Shown one piece after another: positions 27,646 through 36,486 of a DNA stretch of 64,000 bases (its first letter is position 1; each line of letters opens with the position of its first letter). The notes beneath the pieces are model-generated. The model worked only from the letters and a program-made list of their open reading frames with translations. It had not been told where the DNA came from and ran no database searches. Position numbers and translations under genes: made by a program. Origin of the DNA: Chryseosolibacter histidinae (GTDB lineage: Bacteria > Bacteroidota > Bacteroidia > Cytophagales > Cyclobacteriaceae); NCBI RefSeq assembly GCF_018598225.1, contig NZ_JAHESF010000010.1, positions 1 to 64,000 of the forward strand, read 5' to 3'.

Positions 27646-28072
27646 AAATGCAAAACGCAAAGAACGCAAAGGAAACGCAAAGAACGCAGAGGAATGTACT
27701 CCAATACTTCCTCTGATCTGCGCAGATCCTTTTGAATCTGTTATATTCTATATTGTCAGAGAACGCAAAGATTTCGCTAACGCTCGTTCAAAAGATTGTC
27801 GAAAAAACCTCTGCGGTCCTCCGCGATTGCCTCCGCGTCCTCTGCGGTTAAATGATCTCAATGGTTATTCAAATGCAAAGGGCGCAAAGGAAACGCATAG
27901 AAATCGCAGAGGAATGTACTCTAATACTTCCTCTGATCTGCGCAGATCCTTTTGAATCTGTTATTTCATATTGTCAGAGAACGCAAAGGTTTCGCTAACG
28001 CTCGTTCAAAAGATTGTCGAAAAAACCTCTGCGGTCCTCCGCGATTGCCTCCGCGTCCTCTGCGGTTAAATG
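27646..28072. repeat. Two ~205-bp direct copies of a foldback repeat
   Basis: Copy 1 is 27646-27854 and copy 2 is 27871-28072; from GCAGAGGAATGTACT onward they differ at only a handful of positions. Within each copy the left end (repeated AACGCAAAG words ending CGCAGAGG) is roughly complementary to the right end (CCTCTGCGGTCCTCCGCG and CGTCCTCTGCGG), so each copy can fold on itself. The pair ends one base before the stop codon of the DUF4965 gene and starts 28 bp upstream of the GH43 start. It therefore splits the polysaccharide operon and could attenuate GH43 expression. Confidence 0.85.
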
Positions 28073-30577
28073 TCATTTCTCTTCCAGCATCTTAATAAAA
28101 TAACCGCCTACCACCGAACGCGCCTGGAATCCCACCTGTTTGGCATCGGGGGTCTCATACCAATCGCTCATAGGAACACGGTCTGGCGTTTCAGTAACAA
28201 AACCATACACCGGCTTGATGAACTTCCTGAAGGTTGCTGTATCATCAGCCAACGTAGCGGTCCAGACGATCCAGTCTGCCTTGGTATAAGTTCTCCGGTT
28301 GTCCAGCGGCAATCCGTATTGGTTCTGCTTCGTAAGATAATAGGCAATTTCTTTTTGCAACACTTCTTTGGGGAAAATACCGAGGTTCAGCAATTTATCC
28401 CACACGAGGTTGTACTTCTGGCTCCAGGTGCCGGGCTGATCGAACGTGAGGCGGAAATGATCTCCGTCGTTGGCCATTTCGATCCACTGCTGCGCCATCT
28501 TCCTGGCTTCTGCGGTATATTTTGCGGCTACATCCTTTTTGCCCAGCATGTCGGCCAGCTTTCCGTAACCTGCAATGCCCATGATGGCTTTTGCCGAGAG
28601 GTTTACGTTGTGGGCAAAATGTCCTGCGAAATCGTCGGTGCAAAGCTGGTTCTCCGGATCGAGGCCGTGCTCCAGCAGGTAGTTGGCCCAGGTGGTCAGC
28701 GCGCCCCAGTGTTTTTCGGCGTAATCAGCTTTACCTTCCACATCGGCAATGGCTGTTGCCAGGATCAGCATGTTGCCACATTCTTCCACGGGCATATCGC
28801 CGCCGTAGGTCTGTCCATTGGCTTTGGGATAGGTGCCTACGTCGTGTGCCGCAAACGGCTTGGTCCATTTCCCACTCTCGGTGTAGTAAAAGATCGGGTT
28901 CAGCATACCTTTCAGCAGCTCGGGATTGTACTTGAGGAACAGCGGCGCAGAAGGATAGGTCACATCCACGGTTCCGATCGAGCCGTTGCTGAAATTCTCT
29001 TTTGACAGGAAGAGCGTGTTGCCCGCGGTATCTTTCACCAGCTTGTGCGCTGCAATGGACTGACGATAGGCCAGCAGACAAAGGCCGGCATAATGTTCAC
29101 CACCCGCTGCAAGGGCTTCCTCGTAGATCTTGCTATCAACGCTATCACAACGCGCCATAATTTTTGCGTGGTCGGCCGCCGCGGCAGTCAGGGCCTGGTC
29201 AAAGCTCACCTGCCCGTCTTTGGTCCACCATGCTTTCAGGTTCTTTCCAAAATACTGGATGGATTCAATATCATCGTAGGCCAGCATTACATAACCTGTC
29301 GCCGGTGTTGACGAAACCTTTCCGAGGTGATCTGTGAATGCCAGTACCAGCATTGCTTTTGTCATCAGCGTGGTGATCTTTTCGCCGGCAGAATTTATTT
29401 TCCCCGTTTTCAGAAAAGACTGCTTCATGTCCGAAAAATCACCAATGGCCTGCGATCTGTTTTCGGATGCTTCGCACGCGAGGTAAAAATACCCCCAGTC
29501 TATACGCACGTTGTCACCCTTCTTCTGCAAAACGGGTTGCTCGGTAGTTCCTGTTTTACCGAAGCTGATGTTTCCTGTTTTTCCGGTTGTTACTTCAACT
29601 TCCTGGTTCAGCTCGTTCACAGCCCACTCCGGTGTGGCTTCAAAATAAACTTCCACATCGTGCGATTGGCCGTCTTTTGAAACTGCTTCATAGCTCACGT
29701 AGTTCACGGGGCGCGACAGCAGATCCAGGTCATTCATCAACAAGGGTGAAGCAAATTCAAGGTGCAGGTCCACCGGGCCGCATGTGAAATCATATTTCGT
29801 TTGCGTAGCTGTAATTTGTACACGCTTTTGGGTTGCAGCCTTTTCAAAAATAGGTTTGGCATCACTTTCCTTGAAAATGCCAAAATCAACATAAGCCAAA
29901 CCACCACGGTCGAGGCAATGCGCGGCGATGATATTTTTTCCGTCAGCACGGAGCAGGCTTCTGTCGAGTTTCTCCATGACATGCCCCCTGGCCCGGTTGC
30001 CTGTATTGACGATCTGTGTGCCGTTCAGGTAAAGCTCAAAATCGTCGTCGTGCGCATAGACCAGGTAAAGCTCCTGCCCCGGGTTTACTGCCGGCAGTGT
30101 AAATTCCCTGCGTACCCATATTTCCTTTGTTTGCCAGGGCGTGTTGGTTTCAAAAGTGTTCGGCGTACCGAATCCGGCTTTGCCAGTTTTCCAGGAGGCA
30201 TCTTTAAAACCAGGTTGCTCCCAACCTTTGGCAGGTGCTTTGGTTACGAATTTTCCTTGCCAGGCTTCGTGTTTTGCCGTGGGCAGAACAGGTTGCAGTG
30301 GGATCTCTTCCTTGCCGAGGAAGCGATAAGTTTGGCCGTCAACACGAATGGCGCCGATCAGCGACTGATTCCTGCCCGTCCAGTGTTTTACCGGTGTTTG
30401 ATACAGGGTGTCGGAGGTTGACCAGGCGCTCGTATACGGATCGATCGTTACCAGCGGATAAGCCGGCGCACGCAATTTCAGGCCCGCTTCTTCTTTTTGT
30501 GATTTCCGGGAACATGCTCCCAGGGCAATCACCACGACAAAAAATACCTGTATTCGACTAAAAGATGTTTTGAACAT
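28073..30577 (-). CDS. DUF4965/glutaminase A-like lipoprotein
   Basis: The 834-residue product has a lipoprotein signal (VIALGAC). The opening (APAYPLVTIDPYTSAWS...TPVKHWTGR) and the long C-terminal alpha-helical toroid (from about 470; DVTYPSAPLFLKYNPELLKGMLNP, PVEECGNMLIL, AGYGKLADMLG) match the DUF4964/DUF5127/DUF4965/DUF1793 family called glutaminase A-like. An extra jelly-roll-like segment (about 100-220, with VYAHDDDFELYLNG) is inserted near the N-terminus. Members in Bacteroidota lie in polysaccharide loci and are probably glycan-active rather than true glutaminases; that is inference. It should be attached to a membrane. Its neighbours in the same direction are GH92 (upstream) and GH43 (downstream). 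Confidence 0.88.
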   Translation of the reverse strand: MFKTSFSRIQVFFVVVIALGACSRKSQKEEAGLKLRAPAYPLVTIDPYTSAWSTSDTLYQTPVKHWTGRNQSLIGAIRVDGQTYRFLGKEEIPLQPVLPTAKHEAWQGKFVTKAPAKGWEQPGFKDASWKTGKAGFGTPNTFETNTPWQTKEIWVRREFTLPAVNPGQELYLVYAHDDDFELYLNGTQIVNTGNRARGHVMEKLDRSLLRADGKNIIAAHCLDRGGLAYVDFGIFKESDAKPIFEKAATQKRVQITATQTKYDFTCGPVDLHLEFASPLLMNDLDLLSRPVNYVSYEAVSKDGQSHDVEVYFEATPEWAVNELNQEVEVTTGKTGNISFGKTGTTEQPVLQKKGDNVRIDWGYFYLACEASENRSQAIGDFSDMKQSFLKTGKINSAGEKITTLMTKAMLVLAFTDHLGKVSSTPATGYVMLAYDDIESIQYFGKNLKAWWTKDGQVSFDQALTAAAADHAKIMARCDSVDSKIYEEALAAGGEHYAGLCLLAYRQSIAAHKLVKDTAGNTLFLSKENFSNGSIGTVDVTYPSAPLFLKYNPELLKGMLNPIFYYTESGKWTKPFAAHDVGTYPKANGQTYGGDMPVEECGNMLILATAIADVEGKADYAEKHWGALTTWANYLLEHGLDPENQLCTDDFAGHFAHNVNLSAKAIMGIAGYGKLADMLGKKDVAAKYTAEARKMAQQWIEMANDGDHFRLTFDQPGTWSQKYNLVWDKLLNLGIFPKEVLQKEIAYYLTKQNQYGLPLDNRRTYTKADWIVWTATLADDTATFRKFIKPVYGFVTETPDRVPMSDWYETPDAKQVGFQARSVVGGYFIKMLEEK

Positions 30578-30823
30578 AAGGCTTATTTACAATTCATTTT
30601 TTTTCCAATATAGATCGTATACGCAATAAAAGTCAGTTCGCTCCGAGGCCCCGCCTTCTCCGCCCACCGGCGGATACGTCGGGCACAGCGCTGGAGCCTC
30701 GTCATATGCCGTTCGGACTCAACCCAACCCGCGCTTTCCCCTTCCAGGCCAAAGGTTGGCTTATGTACTCACGTCATATGACTGAAAGGAAAATGCAATG
30801 AGCAAGTAGTGCCGGCAACATAT

Positions 30824-33106
30824 TTATTTTTCGTTTGAGAATGAATACGGAAAGTCACTTTTATTTACGCCCCTGCCTTTATTGGGTGCCGCACTCATTG
30901 TAAAATTGATCTTCGCGCCCTTCAGCAGCTCTTCGTGTGTCACGTAATTTTTTGAATACTGCTTACCGTTCAGCTTCATATCAGCGATATAGCGGTTTTC
31001 TTTGGAATTATTATCTGCCTTTATCTCGATCTGCTTTCCATTCTCCAGCTCAATTTTTACAGACCTGAACAAGGGAGATCCCATGACGTACTCGTTACTG
31101 CCCGGACATACGGGATAAAAACCCAACGCAGAGAAAACGTACCAGGCAGAGGTTTGCCCGTTGTCTTCGTCGCCACAATATCCGTCAGGCGTTGCTGCGT
31201 AAAGCTTGTCCATGATCTCGCGGGCCCAGTACTGGGTTTTCCACGGTTCGCCGCCATAGTTATACAAATAAGCCATGTGCTGGATCGGTTGGTTGCCATG
31301 CGCATATTGCCCCATGTCCATCACCTGCATTTCGCGCATCTCATGGATCATCGAACGGCTTTCCATGCCCCGCGAGCCCGGAATGATAAAAACAGAGTCG
31401 AGCATCGATACAAATTGTTTTTGTCCGCCCATCAGCTGGATCAATCCCTGAAGGTCGTGGAAAACAGACCAGGAGTAGTGCCAGCTGTTTCCCTCTGTAA
31501 AATCGCGGCCCCAATCGGCAGGATTAAAAGCATCGGAAAAAGAACCATTGGCTGCGCGGCCTGCCATCAGCTTACGTTTTGGGTTATAGACGTTTTTATA
31601 ATTCAGGGCCCGCTTCGCGTAAACCTCAATTTCTTGCTGCGGTTTGTTCAGCGCTTTTCCCAGGCGATAGATGGTCCAGTCGTCATAGGCATATTCCAAC
31701 GTGCGCGCTACATTCTGATCGATGTCCACATCGTTGGGGATATACCCATATTTATTGTATTGCTCATACCCTTTCCTTCCCGAAGCGGAAACTTTAGGGT
31801 GCACGTTGTTGGCGCCGTGCTTCAGCGCCTGCCACAAAGTCTCGATCTCATATCCGCGCAATCCTTTCAGGTAAGCATCCGCAACAACAGAGGCTGAATT
31901 GTTGCCCACCATGATATCGCGGTGCCCCGGGCTTGCCCATTCAGGAAGAAAACCACTTTCCTTATACGCATTCACAAGGCCTTCCTGCATTTTTGCATTC
32001 TGAGAAGGATATAAAAAATTCAGGAACGGGAACAAGCTGCGAAAGGTATCCCAGAAGCCGGTGTCGGTAAACATATAACCGGGCAACACCTTGCCGTTGT
32101 ACGGGCTGTAGTGAACCACTTTACCATCGGCATCGATCTCGCTTAAGTTTCGCGGGAACAGTACAGACCGGTAAAAAGAAGAATAAAATGTTCTGAGGTT
32201 GTCGATGTTATCGTCTTCAACCTTGATCTTTCCCAACACTTCGTTCCAGCGCTGCTTTCCTTTGCTCACAACCTGGTCGAAGCCAGAGTCGCCCAGCTCT
32301 TTCAGGTTGATCAACGCCTGTGCCTCGCTGATGAACGATGAAGCTACACGCGCGTGCACCTGCTCGTTATCGGTGGTTGAAAAACCGATAATGGCCCCGG
32401 CATGGTTGCCTTCAAATTGCTTCTCTCCTTCTGTGATCTTACCATCTTTAACCGTTGCGAAATAAGAGAACGGTTTATCAAAAACAATCACAAAGTAGTT
32501 CCTGAAATTTTCAGGCACGCCTCCACTGTTGCGGGTGGTGTAGCCAACGATCTTTTTCTCTTCGGGAATGATCTTCACGAACGATCCTTTATCAAAAGCA
32601 TCTGTAACAATGAATGAGCGCTTGCTGTCAGGGAACGTGAAGCGGAACATCGCCGCCCTTTCTGTCGGGGTTATTTCCGTGGTCACATCATGATCGGCCA
32701 AATGCACCTTGTAGTAATAAGGCCTGGCAACTTCTGCTTTATGCGAAAACCAGCTGGCACGGTCGTTCTCATTAAAAACAGCTTTACCGGTGACAGGCAT
32801 AATGGAGAATTGTCCATAGTCGTTCATCCATGGGCTGGGCTGATGGGTTTGTTTAAATCCCCTGATCTTGTCGGCCGTGTAAGTGTACATCCAGCCGTCG
32901 CCCATCTTGCCGGTTTGGGGAGACCAAAAGTTCATCGCCCAGGGAAGTGCAATCGCCGGATAAGTGTTGCCGGTCGAAAGCTCGAACTTGGAATTTGTTC
33001 CCACCAGCGTGCTGACATAACTGACAGGATCGGAGACCTGCGCATTTACTTGCAGCAAACAACACCCTAAAAAAACCGCCACCGATAATCCTAATTTCTT
33101 AACCAT
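30824..33106 (-). CDS. Secreted GH92 family alpha-mannosidase
   Basis: This 760-residue protein has a signal peptide (ending LQVNAQ), an N-terminal beta-sandwich (about 25-280) and an (alpha/alpha)6 catalytic domain. By spacing against the characterised BT3990 enzyme (E533, D642, D644), I assign the general acid to E538 in TEGNSW and the base pair to D646 and D648 in CGDEDNG. H588-E589 stand where BT3990 has the His-Glu pair reported for alpha-1,2 specificity, so exo-alpha-1,2-mannosidase is the best guess. GH92 enzymes are calcium-dependent and inverting. With GH76 upstream, this points to alpha-mannan as target. The 246 bp after it hold no gene, only GC-rich sequence. Confidence 0.93.
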   Translation of the reverse strand: MVKKLGLSVAVFLGCCLLQVNAQVSDPVSYVSTLVGTNSKFELSTGNTYPAIALPWAMNFWSPQTGKMGDGWMYTYTADKIRGFKQTHQPSPWMNDYGQFSIMPVTGKAVFNENDRASWFSHKAEVARPYYYKVHLADHDVTTEITPTERAAMFRFTFPDSKRSFIVTDAFDKGSFVKIIPEEKKIVGYTTRNSGGVPENFRNYFVIVFDKPFSYFATVKDGKITEGEKQFEGNHAGAIIGFSTTDNEQVHARVASSFISEAQALINLKELGDSGFDQVVSKGKQRWNEVLGKIKVEDDNIDNLRTFYSSFYRSVLFPRNLSEIDADGKVVHYSPYNGKVLPGYMFTDTGFWDTFRSLFPFLNFLYPSQNAKMQEGLVNAYKESGFLPEWASPGHRDIMVGNNSASVVADAYLKGLRGYEIETLWQALKHGANNVHPKVSASGRKGYEQYNKYGYIPNDVDIDQNVARTLEYAYDDWTIYRLGKALNKPQQEIEVYAKRALNYKNVYNPKRKLMAGRAANGSFSDAFNPADWGRDFTEGNSWHYSWSVFHDLQGLIQLMGGQKQFVSMLDSVFIIPGSRGMESRSMIHEMREMQVMDMGQYAHGNQPIQHMAYLYNYGGEPWKTQYWAREIMDKLYAATPDGYCGDEDNGQTSAWYVFSALGFYPVCPGSNEYVMGSPLFRSVKIELENGKQIEIKADNNSKENRYIADMKLNGKQYSKNYVTHEELLKGAKINFTMSAAPNKGRGVNKSDFPYSFSNEK

Positions 33107-33209
33107 TTCATTTTCTTGTTTTTCGTTTCAAATATCAAATGCATCTCCCGCAGATTTCGCAGATGAGCGCACATGGATGCAGAAATATTAAATCTGCGTT
33201 CATCAGCGT

Positions 33210-33227
33210 TCCCGATAGCTTTCGGGA
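33210..33227. repeat. Variant copy of the TCCCGATAGCTATCGGGA palindrome
   Basis: An 18-bp palindrome with one mismatch (TCCCGATAGCTTTCGGGA), within a short region of complementary CGCAGATGAGCG/CTGCGTTCATCAGCG words (33145-33210). It lies 16 bp beyond the stop of the gene at 33243, like the perfect copies at 41846 and 49054. A terminator-like role is likely. Confidence 0.6.
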
Positions 33228-33242
33228 CTGCGGGACCTGTAT

Positions 33243-35444
33243 TTACCAACTCACTTCTATTACAACACCCTCCGGATTGTTTTCGAAGCCCAGGAAAAGG
33301 GTTTTGCTTGCATCGTCCCACGAGGTATTCGATTGTAACACCTTGCCGGTGGCATCGGTCACTTCTACCCTGGTTGCTTTTTGCGGCAACAGTACTCTCA
33401 TCACGTTGTTGGTGTTCAGGGGACTTTTGGCTACGAAGGAGTATCCGTTCCTGGTTACTTTTTCATCGTAAACTCTTGCAGCCGCTGCTAACACTTGCGG
33501 TGTTCCTGGGTTTTTAACGCTGCCGATGTTGTATAAAAACGCCTGCTCTCCCGGGTTCACTTGTTTTTCATCAAGAACAGGAATTTCAGGATCGAAGAGA
33601 TCGATCAATTTTCCCCTGATGGTGTAGGGAGTCTGGTCGGCGTTTTCGTTCACGACGGAAATGATCTCGTACGGTCCCCTTGTCAGGGTGAAGTGATTTT
33701 TAAACGTGAGTGCTCCGCTGCCGGATCCTGCTTCGTACAACCGCTTGATGGTGTTTACAAATTCTGTGTCGGCGTTCTCTTGTAACACAAACTCTTTCGG
33801 GTCGTTGCGCAGAATGCAGACCTTGCCGTTTCCGTATTTGTATTCGCCTGCTTTGAAAGGTTCTTTCAAACCAAGTTTCAGGAACAGGTGCTCAGACGGT
33901 GCTTTGAAAGTATTGCCACCCGTGTTCCACCACTCCTGCACACTTTGAAAAGCATCTTCGTCGCGACCGCAGTATACGAGAACGCCACCTTTCTTCACCC
34001 ACTCGGCAATGTGATCGTGCGCGGCCTTGTCCATGGGTTTCATGTTAGAATAAGACATCACCAGGATCTTTACATCCTTCCAGGTCTGGGCGAAAGAAAC
34101 ATTCTCTATGTGAACGGTTTTAACAGGAACACCCCGTTTCAACAAAGGAAGTGCCTGCCCGTAAAAATTGGAGAGCTGCGGATCTTCGTAACCATTGTGC
34201 GTGGGGAAGCGCTGGAACATCAGTGAATTGCTCATCAGGATGCCGATGCCTTGCGAGCCGCTCACCTTGTTCTGAGACAACGGCATGTTGTTCAGGGTGT
34301 TGATCATCACCTGCATCTGGGTTGAATAGAAACGCGGGATCTGCTCCTTTTTATCACTGTTGGCGCTGGTGCGATAGTACCCTTCATAGATGCGGTCCGG
34401 CCAGGGCATCACTTCATAATCGGCGATCATGGGGTACAGCAGCTGTGCTGCAAAAGTTGCCTGGTAATTTTTTTTGTAGTCCGCCCAGTCGCGGGGCCAG
34501 TCTTCGATCGGGTCGGTCAGAAAAAACATCTTCCTTCCCGTAGGCGCCGTCATCGACTCCATTGACCCGTACTCCAGGAAAGCAGTTTCAAAGACACGTT
34601 CTTTTCTTTGCCCATTGAAAAAGTTGGGCTCACGTGAGGTGCCCGTCCATACCTGAGCGATGTAGCCATCCACACAAGGCAACGAGGCCAGGCTGGCTTC
34701 GGGACTCACGATCATCCACTGTGAATAATTTACAAGCGAGTGTGTTGGCACGTAGCACCGAACGTTCATGCCTTTGCTTTTACCGTACGCTTTGGCGAAG
34801 GTGAAACATTCGTTCAAAGCCCGGTAGTAAAGGTGATACTTCAGCTTGTTTGACAGGTAGGTATTTTCAGGCGATTCGTGCTGGGGCCTCCAGTCGAAGC
34901 CATAATATTCTTTCCATTCTTTCTTAAAGGCGGTGCTATAGCCTGACCGTGCCCAGAACTCAGGCTCCTCCAGGTAAATAGCGTCGATGCCTGCGTCGAT
35001 CACACGTTTGATAACGCTTTCTTTCATGTACCTGATAAAGTTCATCGAAGGCACGATGTACGGAACCATACGCCCGTGCCATATCGTGTCTCCTTTCTGA
35101 GTCACCTGCCCTTCGTCGAGGTGCATCTTTCCATCCCACTTGCCGGTGAAATAATCCTGGTATTCGCCCCACGCAATGCCGGTCATAAAATGCGTTGTGT
35201 ATCCTTTGTCGCGCCAGGTTTGAACACGTTGCTCAAAGGTGAGATCTCCTTTCCGGTGATGATCTTTCACGCTGTAAACAATCGCTACGTCTGCCCGCAC
35301 ATCGGTGACAGGTTTCCAGGGATTGGAAGTTTGAAATGTTGTTTTTTCTCCGGGCTGGTCTTTTGATCTCTGTTTTTGCGGCGGCTGGGAACAAGCCTGA
35401 AAGAGAAGTGCCACCAGCAGATAAATAATGATCGGTTTTCGCAT
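33243..35444 (-). CDS. Lipoprotein resembling a GH42-like TIM-barrel hydrolase, family not recognised
   Basis: This 733-residue protein has a lipoprotein signal (LLFQAC). Residues about 50-400 look like a TIM barrel, with the acidic strand end DAIYLEEPEFW (E159, E160, E162) where clan A hydrolases carry their acid/base, and further acids in YGSMES (E296) and DPIEDW. Residues about 400-560 resemble a class I glutamine amidotransferase-like domain (KILVMSYSNMKPMD...WVKKGGVLVYCGRDED), as in the trimerisation domain of GH42 beta-galactosidases. The rest looks like beta-sandwich. I do not know a named family that fits; a glycoside hydrolase role is inferred from this order and from its place between DUF3823 and GH92. 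Confidence 0.72.
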   Translation of the reverse strand: MRKPIIIYLLVALLFQACSQPPQKQRSKDQPGEKTTFQTSNPWKPVTDVRADVAIVYSVKDHHRKGDLTFEQRVQTWRDKGYTTHFMTGIAWGEYQDYFTGKWDGKMHLDEGQVTQKGDTIWHGRMVPYIVPSMNFIRYMKESVIKRVIDAGIDAIYLEEPEFWARSGYSTAFKKEWKEYYGFDWRPQHESPENTYLSNKLKYHLYYRALNECFTFAKAYGKSKGMNVRCYVPTHSLVNYSQWMIVSPEASLASLPCVDGYIAQVWTGTSREPNFFNGQRKERVFETAFLEYGSMESMTAPTGRKMFFLTDPIEDWPRDWADYKKNYQATFAAQLLYPMIADYEVMPWPDRIYEGYYRTSANSDKKEQIPRFYSTQMQVMINTLNNMPLSQNKVSGSQGIGILMSNSLMFQRFPTHNGYEDPQLSNFYGQALPLLKRGVPVKTVHIENVSFAQTWKDVKILVMSYSNMKPMDKAAHDHIAEWVKKGGVLVYCGRDEDAFQSVQEWWNTGGNTFKAPSEHLFLKLGLKEPFKAGEYKYGNGKVCILRNDPKEFVLQENADTEFVNTIKRLYEAGSGSGALTFKNHFTLTRGPYEIISVVNENADQTPYTIRGKLIDLFDPEIPVLDEKQVNPGEQAFLYNIGSVKNPGTPQVLAAAARVYDEKVTRNGYSFVAKSPLNTNNVMRVLLPQKATRVEVTDATGKVLQSNTSWDDASKTLFLGFENNPEGVVIEVSW

Positions 35445-35567
35445 TGATATAAGTACGCTTTGTTAGATAAAAAATCAACCCCGCTGGTGGAAATGCCGGT
35501 CACTATAACCCTCACCCAAAAAAAGAGATTTAGTGATGACCTGACATCCTGTGCCAGCGAGGTTTTA

Positions 35568-35639
35568 ACCGGTAATCGGTAACCGGTAATCTGTATTCGG
35601 TTTTGCGCAGATACACAGACTACTGATTACTGATCACCA
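35568..35639. repeat. Foldback repeat, GGTAATCGG family, downstream of the DUF3823 gene
   Basis: The left arm (35568-35601) has CCGGTAATCGGTAACCGGTAATC and the right arm (35617-35639) has GACTACTGATTACTGATCACC, partly complementary. It sits 3 bp after the DUF3823 stop and about 120 bp before the start of the GH42-like gene, and so divides the SusCD part of the operon from the enzyme part. It is the second of three copies of this family in the window. Confidence 0.7.
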
Positions 35640-35641
35640 TT

Positions 35642-36457
35642 TCAGGGGATCATCAGCTGCAGGGCTTCATTGTAATTCCACCTTCTTGTTCCGCTGCCTT
35701 TGGGTGTATCGTAGTTGATCCGCGCCGCTGCCCGGATGAAGACCACTCTTCCCGAAGGAATGGTGCCGCTGGATTCGATGGTAACGGTCTGTCCCAGCAA
35801 AGCATTGAACGCTGTGCCGGAATATTCGATCTTGTTAGACCAGCGCTCGTCACGGGCACGATAGCCGACTGACGAAGAATAGCTGACAAACAACTGGATG
35901 TCGGTAACATTGAGGAAGCTGGCGCTATAACCGCCCATCGGTTCGATCTTGGCCTGGAAATCAGCTGCCGATACACCGCGGGTGACACGCACCTGGGCTT
36001 TGACCTTACCATTGACCACCGTAGGCTCTCCTACCCATTCTACCTTGAGGAAAGGTTGCACTTCGAACTTCACCTGCTTCTTGCCGGCGATCTCCAGCGT
36101 CTGGGTTTCATCCGCCAGCGGAACACCACGATCGTCCTCGCGAAGCAAAGGAATGAACGGCCCGTCGATGCGGACGTTGTACGTGCCTTTGAAGAGCTTC
36201 GTATTCTGGAACGTTCCGTCAGGCATGCAAAAGAAGTCGGGGTTGGGCGTGACGTTGTCGCCATAGCTCAGCTCGGTCAACCGAACACGGATGCCTTCAC
36301 TTCCCTGGTCGGTAAGCACGGGCTCGCCGGTCTCTGCATTCACCACCTGGCCCTGCAACGTTTCTGCAGGCACGTCCTTGTTGTCGATCTCAAACAGGCT
36401 GCAGGAAGTAAAAGAAACCAGCCCGAGCAACGATATATAAAATGATATCTTCTTCAT
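35642..36457 (-). CDS. DUF3823 lipoprotein of the SusCD locus
   Basis: The 271-residue lipoprotein (signal ending FTSCSLFE) has two beta-rich domains: an N-terminal carboxypeptidase-regulatory-like fold (about 30-140, LQGQVVNAETGEPV, then GTYNVRIDGPFIPL) and a C-terminal sandwich. DUF3823 proteins lie just after SusD and are thought to be surface glycan-binding proteins. I chose the ATG at 36457 for its clean signal peptide. An in-frame ATG at 36487 overlaps the SusD stop by one base (TAATG) and may be used instead for coupling. The gene belongs to the same unit as SusC and SusD. Confidence 0.88.
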   Translation of the reverse strand: MKKISFYISLLGLVSFTSCSLFEIDNKDVPAETLQGQVVNAETGEPVLTDQGSEGIRVRLTELSYGDNVTPNPDFFCMPDGTFQNTKLFKGTYNVRIDGPFIPLLREDDRGVPLADETQTLEIAGKKQVKFEVQPFLKVEWVGEPTVVNGKVKAQVRVTRGVSAADFQAKIEPMGGYSASFLNVTDIQLFVSYSSSVGYRARDERWSNKIEYSGTAFNALLGQTVTIESSGTIPSGRVVFIRAAARINYDTPKGSGTRRWNYNEALQLMIP

Positions 36458-36486
36458 TGTTGTAGTTCTTAGTTGTTCATAGTTCA

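Noticed and set aside
27646-28072. CRISPR-like array, because of regularly recurring AACGCAAAG words.
   Set aside because: The words are adjacent near-repeats without unique spacers, and the whole is two copies of one foldback element. No cas gene is present.
31283-31303. HGNQP motif in the GH92 protein as a sign of a mannosyl-phosphodiesterase (uncapping) enzyme lacking the general acid.
   Set aside because: The general acid maps to E538 in TEGNSW by spacing to the base pair D646/D648, and it is present. HGNQP lies elsewhere and is probably normal for this subgroup.
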